Assembly: GCA_029260015.1 (NCBI GenBank)
Contig: JAJDEB010000015.1
Span: 1 to 43,519 of the forward strand
Length of the DNA stretch: 43,519 nucleotides
Direction: 5' to 3'
Origin: Phycisphaerae bacterium
GTDB taxonomy: Bacteria; Planctomycetota; Phycisphaerae; UBA1845
In this document: positions 38,476-43,519 of the stretch, piece by piece
Position numbering within the stretch: position 1 is the stretch's first letter
Layout: each line of letters opens with the position of its first letter
Made by a program: the position numbers and the translations under genes
Notes under the pieces: generated by a model
Databases searched by the model: none
What the model was told of the DNA's origin: nothing
Seen by the model: the letters and a program-made list of their open reading frames with translations, nothing else

Positions 38476-38691
38476 CTATCGATGCCCGTTCCTTTCTAGG
38501 CTGGAGGCTTGGCCACCTTCGCTGCCGCCACCAGCGCGCACCCAAGCGTCCACCTCGGCTTTCTTGAACTTCCAAAGCCTGCCGACGCGATGGGCTGGCA
38601 TGTCCTTCTTGTCAATCCACTTGTAGATCGTGTCTCGGCCAATGCCCAGATGGGCACAGATCTCGTCAACGGACAGCCATCGATCGTCCAT
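38476..38691 (-). CDS. Excisionase/MerR-type HTH regulator of the defence operon
   Basis: The 71-residue product has a winged-helix DNA-binding domain: LSVDEICAHLGIGRDTIYKWIDKKDMPAHRVGRLWKFKKAEVDAWV, the standard HTH_17/excisionase pattern, followed by a short Gly/Ser tail. GGGAGAG precedes the ATG. It is the first gene of the operon, 32 bp before the giant helicase start. A palindrome lies between the likely promoter and this gene. Regulators of this type often head restriction and phage-exclusion operons and autoregulate them. Confidence 0.85.
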   Translation of the reverse strand: MDDRWLSVDEICAHLGIGRDTIYKWIDKKDMPAHRVGRLWKFKKAEVDAWVRAGGGSEGGQASSLERNGHR

Positions 38692-38761
38692 GGCGACTCT
38701 CCCGCGCGGGTTCGTGATTCCCCAGGCCGCTGTGGCGACAATGGCGATCGCGATGGGTTCT

Positions 38762-38823
38762 CATTGCCTTGCAATGGGGCGTATTCGCAGAACCCATAAT
38801 CGTAGTTGATCTGCTGTTGTCAA
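38762..38823 (-). promoter_or_regulatory. Candidate defence-operon promoter and operator
   Basis: On the minus strand TTGACA (38823-38818) is followed after 16 nt by GATTAT (38801-38796), four of six matches to a -10 box. About 20 nt further on, CATTGC, a 3-nt centre and GCAATG form a perfect palindrome (38762-38776). The palindrome downstream of the promoter and upstream of the HTH gene is a likely operator for autorepression. Confidence 0.5.
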
Positions 38824-39433
38824 CTGATTCTTGCCGAATAGTGCCGATTCAGCCGTGATTCCTAAGCGTACGACTGCGTTCTTGGGCGATCCGTACGCGC
38901 CCACCAGCATCAGAGGCGCCGCACCGAGCCGGATCAGCTTCTTCGCCAGCACCGATCAGCTCCGAACGTCAACGTTGATCAACGCCGGACGTCAGGATGT
39001 CCGCGAGAAAGATCTCGTTCAATCAACTTGGCCAAGTAACTACCGCGCGGAGGATGGACCTGTTCCATACCGGTCCGCTCGACCTCCGGGTTCCCTGCCC
39101 GACGAGCCTCGGCACGGAGCGACGACTGCCAGCCATCCGGGCTGGACGTCGTTCGGCCGAGGCACGACGGCTGGTATAAGGCATCTGTGGTTACCGCCAA
39201 CCGCTCTAACCGATTTCGCGCTCCCCCTTTGCATTCCGGGCATGTGAACTCGCGACTCCCGGTAGACGCCAAGTTCAATGCTGACGCGGACATCCGTCGG
39301 CTATTCTGGGGAAATGGGCGGAATTTCACATTCAGGTCCACAAGGTGGTGAAACAATTGCGTATCCCGACGCATATATTGTCATGTTTGCGTCGGGATGC
39401 GAAGAATGTTGCGCTTCCCCAGGAAAGACTGTC
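38824..39433. other. Degenerate boundary region without a gene
   Basis: About 600 bp between the defence-operon promoter and the insertion sequence. Short frames on both strands (for example 38831-39247 plus and 38979-39374 minus) overlap each other and have no ribosome binding sites or recognisable domains. A short palindrome (CCAGCC/GGCTGG) occurs near 39130. It looks like decayed sequence at the edge of the island. Confidence 0.5.
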
Positions 39434-39435
39434 TA

Positions 39436-39451
39436 GAAGTTGTTTCATAAC
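39436..39451. repeat. Left terminal inverted repeat of the IS
   Basis: GAAGTTGTTTCATAAC, preceded by the TA target duplication. The imperfect match continues a few bases inward (TTCT versus CTCT). Confidence 0.9.
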
Positions 39452-39464
39452 TTCTTCAGTGTGA

Positions 39465-40249
39465 TCATGAGGCACGCGACTTGAACGAAAGCAAGGTAAT
39501 GTGCGGATAACGCTCGTATCTGACCACCAGCCGTCGGAAGTTCTGCAGCCATGCGATGGTTCGCTCGACGATCCAGCGGTGTTTGTATCTTCGTAGCGAG
39601 CGGCCATCCTGCATGGGCTTCTTCTTGCGATTCGAGCGGTGCGGACAAATCAACTCGATCCCTCGATGCTTCAAACGCCAACGCAACCAGTCGGCATCAT
39701 AGGCTTTGTCGGCAATCAATCGTCTTGGTTTTCGCCTCGGCGCACCGCCACGTTTTCTCGGAACGCTCACCGTGTCGAGCGTCGCTTCGCAGAGTTTGAC
39801 TTCGGCTGGCGACGCAGAGGTGATTCGCACGCCGAGAGGTACACCCGCGCCGTCTGCCACCACCATAAGCTTCGTACCTTTTCCACGTTTGGTCTTGCCG
39901 ACGGCTGCGCCCCTTTTTTTGCAGGGGCAAACGTGCCGTCCGTGAAACACGCTTCCCAGCCGAGGTGCTGGCGATCGTCTAGTTCAGCAAGCAGTGCTCG
40001 CCATGCGTCTTGCCACACTCCGGCTTCCATCCAGTCGCGAAGCCGCCGCCAACATGTTGACGGTAATGGATACTCGCTCGGTAAATCTTTCCACCGCGCT
40101 CCGCTGCGCAGTACCCATAGGATGCCTTCAAAGCAAACGCGGTTCGGCTTGTGCTTCGGTCCGCCGCGCGGTGACGCATGCGCCTCCGGCAGTAGCGGCT
40201 TGATGATTTCCCATTGCTCATCCGTGAGCAGCGATCGGTCTCGTGACAT
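39465..40249 (-). CDS. IS5-family transposase, made by -1 ribosomal frameshift
   Basis: The first frame (40249-39767) starts MSRDRSLLTDEQWEIIKPLL and includes the IS5-type DNA-binding region (FEGILWVLRSGARWKDLP) and the first catalytic Asp in CFTDGTFAPAKK. The second frame (ending 39465) contains GKTKRGKGTKLMVVADG, LIADKAYDAD (second Asp) and RWIVERTIAWLQNFRRL (Glu). The frames overlap at an A7 run on the coding strand (39920-39914) giving A AAA AAA G, a classic -1 slippery site. A slip there joins FAPAKK to RGAAVGKTKRGKG, which restores the family consensus. The complete DDE set and slippery site indicate programmed frameshifting and not decay. Confidence 0.9.
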
Positions 40250-40328
40250 CGGCGACTCCCTTCGTCGCCGGGTAATCAACCGTAACTCCTGCTATGGCGC
40301 AAATTTATAAGCAAAAACAAAAACAGAG

Positions 40329-40344
40329 GTTATGAAACAGCTTC
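40329..40344. repeat. Right terminal inverted repeat of the IS
   Basis: GTTATGAAACAGCTTC, the inverted partner of the left end with one mismatch, followed by TA. Confidence 0.9.
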
Positions 40345-40525
40345 TAGCAACGTCACTGTTGCCGATACTACGCCGAGAGCGATCTCGCCCAAGATTCAGG
40401 GATGCTTCAGCCGAACCTTTCTCCGAACAGCCTCTTCACGAGTGGGGTCAGTCGTGTGCCGTTATGCGCGTTGTGTAAAATTGACTTGTACTCTGGGGTA
40501 CTACCCCTGGCTGTCGCATACGGTG

Positions 40526-40775
40526 TAGGTCGTCGCGAAACTCGCCGTTCGCGAGCGCACTCTCGAGATCGCGGTTGGTCGCGGAGATGATGTGAGCATC
40601 GACCTTGCGCTCGGTAGAGGCACCAACGGAGCGGATTCGTTTGTGCTCGATCGCGGTAAGCAGCTTCGATTGAAGCGCTGGTTTCATATGCCCGATCTCA
40701 TCGAAACAAAAATGGTACCCCCGTTCGCAACTTCCATCAAACCCTTGCGAGCGCGTCCTTCCATTGATAAGTTTG
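40526..40775 (-). pseudogene. Remnant of a sigma-54-dependent (NtrC-type) activator
   Basis: In one minus-strand frame RARKGLMEVANGGTIFV is followed, after a frame change near 40705, by DEIGHMKPALQSKLLTAIEH, KRIRSVGASTERKVDAHIISATNRDLESAL and GEFRDDL. This is the middle of the sigma-54 AAA+ domain (Walker B DEIG, and the ATNRDLE segment). The N-terminal sensory domain, the GAFTGA loop and the C-terminal HTH are missing. Frameshift plus truncation at both sides make it a pseudogene. It may once have regulated neighbouring copper genes, but that is speculation. Confidence 0.85.
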
Positions 40776-40883
40776 AAACCCTGACCCTATTGATCGTTAG
40801 CTCGTCGACTGCATTTTGGTGACAGCAAACAAAGCGCAATCTTAAACATGTACATATGCTGATCCAGATACTGGCCAACGTGA

Positions 40884-42155
40884 TTAGCTCACACGCCTTG
40901 CCACCGTTCCCGACGGGAATTCATACCAGCCCGGATCCTCGTAGCTTGTGATTCCGTCCCGCACCTTGAGCACCGTGAACATTCCACCCATCTCGATATT
41001 CCCAAACTGTCCTTTTCCCATCATCATCGGAAGCGTGTTCTTGGGTCCGGGCATGTGCATGGCATGATCCTGGTGTTCGGCCATACCACTTTCGCCCATG
41101 GCCATATACCCCGGCAGCAGTGAGCGAATTTTCTCGGCAACACCGCGCTGATCCACGCCAAGCGTATTCGGAATCGCATGCCCCATGGCATTCATCGTGT
41201 GGTGGGACATGTGGCAATGCAGCGCCCAGTCGCCCGGCGCGTCGGCAATGAATTCCACGTCACGCGTGCTGCCCACTGGCACGAGTACCGTTGTTTCCGG
41301 CCATTGTCCGGCTTCAGGAATGTCACCACCATCCGTGGCGACAATCTTCCAGGCATGGCCGTGAACGTGAATCGGGTGATTCCACATGCTCAGGTTTCCG
41401 AAGCGCACGCGAACACGATCTCCGGTACGGACAACAAGTGAATCCGTCCCGGGAAACACGCGGCTGTTAAAAGTCCACATATTAAATTCCACCATGATGC
41501 TCGGATCAGGCCGATATGTGCCGGGGTTGACTTGCCAGTTATGCAACATGATAGCGAAGTCGCGTTGAATCGGGTTCTTGCGCGCCTCCTTGGGATGTAC
41601 TATGAACATGCCCATCATCCCCACGGCCATTTGCACCATTTCGTCGGCATGGGGATGGTACATGAACGTCCCGTGTTGCCGCAGCGTGAACTCGTACACG
41701 TACGTTTCGCCGGGCTTGATTTGTGGCTGATTCAGGCCCCCAACGCCGTCCATCCCGCTTGGCAAGAATATGCCGTGCCAGTGAATCGTTGTGTGCTCCG
41801 GCAAATGATTGGTCACGAACAATCGAACGTGATCGCCCTCGACGCATTCGATCGTCGGTCCGGGCGTCTGGCCGTTGTAACCCCAGCATTTTACTTCCAT
41901 TCCCGGCGCGAATTCACGGACACATGGCTCGGCGACAATGTGGAATTCCTTGGCACCGTCGCGCATAACGTACGGGAGGTTGGCCCCGTTCGGGGTGACC
42001 ACTCGCGTGAAAGGCGCGACGCCGGACGCGGGCTTTCCATCGGCCTTAGGCCGGACAATGGGCGGCGCATCCTGTGCGTTGATCCGTTGCAAACCAATCA
42101 GTGTCGCTCCGCCTACTGCGAGCCCGGTTGTCACAAATTCACGGCGTGTGATCAT
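40884..42155 (-). CDS. Multicopper oxidase (CopA/CueO-like), Tat-exported
   Basis: The 423-residue product has a twin-arginine signal (TRREFVTTGLAVGGATL). The four copper motifs of multicopper oxidases are present: TIHWHG (about 125-128), MYHPHADE (167-172), NHPIHVHGH (260-267) and LHCHMSHHTMNAMGH (313-325). It should oxidise Cu(I) or phenolic substrates in the periplasm. A Met/His-rich segment near the C-terminus (HQDHAMHMPGPKNTLPMMMG) is typical of copper-handling members. It starts at 42155 with AAAGGAG upstream and overlaps the end of the efflux gene by 17 bp, so the two form an operon. At 423 residues it is shorter than CueO or CopA. Confidence 0.92.
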   Translation of the reverse strand: MITRREFVTTGLAVGGATLIGLQRINAQDAPPIVRPKADGKPASGVAPFTRVVTPNGANLPYVMRDGAKEFHIVAEPCVREFAPGMEVKCWGYNGQTPGPTIECVEGDHVRLFVTNHLPEHTTIHWHGIFLPSGMDGVGGLNQPQIKPGETYVYEFTLRQHGTFMYHPHADEMVQMAVGMMGMFIVHPKEARKNPIQRDFAIMLHNWQVNPGTYRPDPSIMVEFNMWTFNSRVFPGTDSLVVRTGDRVRVRFGNLSMWNHPIHVHGHAWKIVATDGGDIPEAGQWPETTVLVPVGSTRDVEFIADAPGDWALHCHMSHHTMNAMGHAIPNTLGVDQRGVAEKIRSLLPGYMAMGESGMAEHQDHAMHMPGPKNTLPMMMGKGQFGNIEMGGMFTVLKVRDGITSYEDPGWYEFPSGTVARRVS

Positions 42156-43519
42156 GAGTTAGCGCTCCTTTGCTGGATTGCCTATGCATTGCGGTGGGTC
42201 TCTGATCCGCTTTGGTAGTTTCCGGAGTGTTCATGCCAGAAGATTCGGCCGCGACGGCTAAACGGGTACCAATCGCGCGTTCCAACCGCGCCCGGGTGAT
42301 CCAGTAATCACGCACGTAGTCGATATAATCACGATACGTGCGCATCTCTTCCTTTCGGGCCTCAAGAACCTGAAAGATGCCGATGAGCATGAAGTTGTAT
42401 TGTTCTTGCGATAGCTGAACGATTCGTTGATAGGTCGGGACTATGACCGCCTGGTACCGGTCCACAACCTGTCGCGTGAGTAATAGCCGCGTTCTCAATG
42501 CGCGAACTTCGGACCGAATCTCAATCGCCAGCGAGGTGAGCCGGTCTTCGCTGGCGCGCAACTCCGCCTCAAGTCGGGCAATGTCAGCCTGCCGCTGATT
42601 GAACAAAGGTAACTCGATTTGTACCTCCGGCCCGGTGACCCATTGCCCGCTCGTGTCGCGCTCGGAATCGATCCCGATCCGGGCGAATAGAAAGAACCTC
42701 CAATTGCGCGTGATGCCCAATGCCGCCGACAGGGCCTCCACTTCGCGGCCGGCCTCAGCCAGATCGAGCCGGTTCGCGATGGCGATTGATTCCAAGTGGT
42801 TGACCGACGCCTCAATTGCAGGCATCTCAGGCAATTGCGCCGAGGCCGACCACGTGGTTTGTTCGCCCCAAATCCCCATCAGCGCATTGAGGTGCTCGCG
42901 AGCGTCGAATGATTCCAGTTGGGCGCGGGCGTACTCCAGTTTGGCTTCTTCGTATAGCGCCCGTTGGTTTTCGAGATCAAGGTCCGGGACGTTTCCCGCC
43001 GCCGACATCCGTTCGGCAAGCTCGAACGATGCTTCGGCGGCCTCGGCGATGACTCGCATTACGTTGTAGAGTTGCTCCGCGGCGACCAGAGTGTAATACG
43101 CTTCGCGCACATCGCCGACAAACGTGAGCACCTCATTGGTCACATCCAGCCGCACTCCCTCAAAACGAATACCCGCGAGCTGCTTGCGAGCTGGAATCAT
43201 CAGCGCTTGCAGAAAGTCCCACTCGATCCCGAGCTCGAGGTTGGTACTCGTCGGGGGGCGATCCGGCCATCGAGGCCGCCCGTGAAAGATCGGATTCTCC
43301 AGCAGGCCGGCTTCGACGACATCTGCCTGTGCAACTCCCAGCCGCTCATACGTCGCCTGCATTCGACGGTTGTTCAGTAACGCTATTTGGACTGCGTCAT
43401 CGGCGGCGAGCGGCTGGGCAAGTAGTTCTCGGATCCGTACCGCGACCTGCGCATCCGCCGGCGTTCCTTGATCCCAATGCACGTCCAGACCGGCTCTCGC
43501 CGCAACGACATCCCGCAGG
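42139..43519 (-). CDS. TolC/CusC-family outer-membrane efflux protein, 5' end outside window
   Basis: The frame stays open upstream of the first possible GTG (43482) to the right edge (encoding ...VVAARAGLDVHWDQGTP), so the gene is cut by the window. The visible part shows the outer-membrane efflux repeats: DDAVQIALLNNRRMQATYERLGVAQADVVEAGLLENP, long helices (EAYYTLVAAEQLYNVMRVIAEAAEASFELAERM), and the second half beginning NRLDLAEAGREVEALSAALG and ending in the coiled coil before TYRDYIDYVRDYW. Such proteins form the trimeric exit duct of RND metal-efflux pumps. Co-transcription with the multicopper oxidase points to copper or silver export. The C-terminal tail (about 35 residues) is probably disordered. 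Confidence 0.9.
   Translation of the reverse strand, partial: LRDVVAARAGLDVHWDQGTPADAQVAVRIRELLAQPLAADDAVQIALLNNRRMQATYERLGVAQADVVEAGLLENPIFHGRPRWPDRPPTSTNLELGIEWDFLQALMIPARKQLAGIRFEGVRLDVTNEVLTFVGDVREAYYTLVAAEQLYNVMRVIAEAAEASFELAERMSAAGNVPDLDLENQRALYEEAKLEYARAQLESFDAREHLNALMGIWGEQTTWSASAQLPEMPAIEASVNHLESIAIANRLDLAEAGREVEALSAALGITRNWRFFLFARIGIDSERDTSGQWVTGPEVQIELPLFNQRQADIARLEAELRASEDRLTSLAIEIRSEVRALRTRLLLTRQVVDRYQAVIVPTYQRIVQLSQEQYNFMLIGIFQVLEARKEEMRTYRDYIDYVRDYWITRARLERAIGTRLAVAAESSGMNTPETTKADQRPTAMHRQSSKGALTHDHTP

Larger units (their letters stand above)
39436..40344 (-). mobile_element. IS5-family insertion sequence (IS427-type), 909 bp
   Basis: The element is bounded by inverted repeats GAAGTTGTTTCATAAC (left) and GTTATGAAACAGCTTC (right), which match at all but one position. 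A TA dinucleotide flanks both ends (39434-39435 and 40345-40346), as expected for the IS427 group. It contains one transposase gene made of two overlapping frames. Transposase and both ends are intact, so it may be active. Confidence 0.93.

Noticed and set aside
38444..38575. N-terminal extension of the giant helicase from an ATG at 38575
   Set aside because: It overlaps the HTH gene in another frame and has Arg/Trp-rich non-homologous composition; the GTG at 38443 has a proper ribosome binding site.
38831..39374. Overlapping plus and minus ORFs upstream of the defence operon
   Set aside because: No ribosome binding site, domain or plausible composition; treated as decayed intergenic DNA.
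39465..40249. IS transposase considered as a pseudogene because of two frames
   Set aside because: The frames overlap at a canonical slippery A7-G site and the joined product matches the family consensus, so programmed frameshifting explains it.

Overview
The window comes from a Gram-negative-type bacterium: it encodes a TolC/CusC-like outer-membrane efflux protein, several lipoproteins and a Tat-exported multicopper oxidase. Dockerin-like calcium-loop sequence, low-complexity lipoproteins and the style of the efflux protein suggest Planctomycetota or a relative, but this is a tentative inference; no rRNA or other phylogenetic marker is present. Apart from the two chromosomal edges, the window is an accessory region built from mobile elements and a defence island.

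Layout. (1) 1-4015, minus strand, chromosomal: the start of a spermidine-synthase-like membrane protein (cut by the window edge) and three lipoproteins (beta-propeller, low-complexity, unknown), separated by palindromic dispersed repeats. (2) About 4.3-16.0 kb, plus strand: the early region of a Mu-like transposable phage or transposon. A leftward repressor faces a rightward operon of small regulators, a MuA-type DDE transposase, a MuB-type AAA+ target-selection ATPase, two exported proteins, a MazG-like pyrophosphatase, an MT-A70 adenine methylase and a possible replication-type protein. No head, tail or lysis genes are seen. (3) 16.1-23.3 kb: a recombination module with two tyrosine recombinases tail to tail, an unrecognised 416-residue zinc-ribbon protein, and a large serine recombinase with a small partner gene. 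(4) 23.6-38.8 kb, minus strand: one tightly coupled defence operon. In order of transcription it holds an excisionase-type HTH regulator, a 1723-residue YprA/DrmA-type helicase with a DUF1998-like region and a nuclease-like tail, a DrmD-like SNF2 helicase, a DrmMI/PglX-like N6-adenine methylase, a 34-codon small ORF, a SIR2-domain protein and a HerA-type ATPase. (5) 38.8-40.8 kb: a worn boundary with an intact IS5-family (IS427-type) element and a remnant of a sigma-54-dependent activator. (6) 40.9 kb to the end, minus strand: a copper-resistance pair, TolC/CusC-like efflux protein and multicopper oxidase.

How the genes work together. The defence operon looks like a class-1-DISARM-related core (two helicases plus an adenine methylase for self/non-self discrimination) joined to a SIR2-HerA (Nezha-type) module, which could deplete NAD when the core detects foreign DNA. 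Junctions from the long helicase down to HerA overlap by 4 nt or are 1 nt apart, so the genes are probably translationally coupled and made in balanced amounts. The recombinases beside it are the likely means of island movement. A dispersed palindromic repeat occurs in both the chromosomal part and the Mu-like element and lies just upstream of start codons in six of seven cases.
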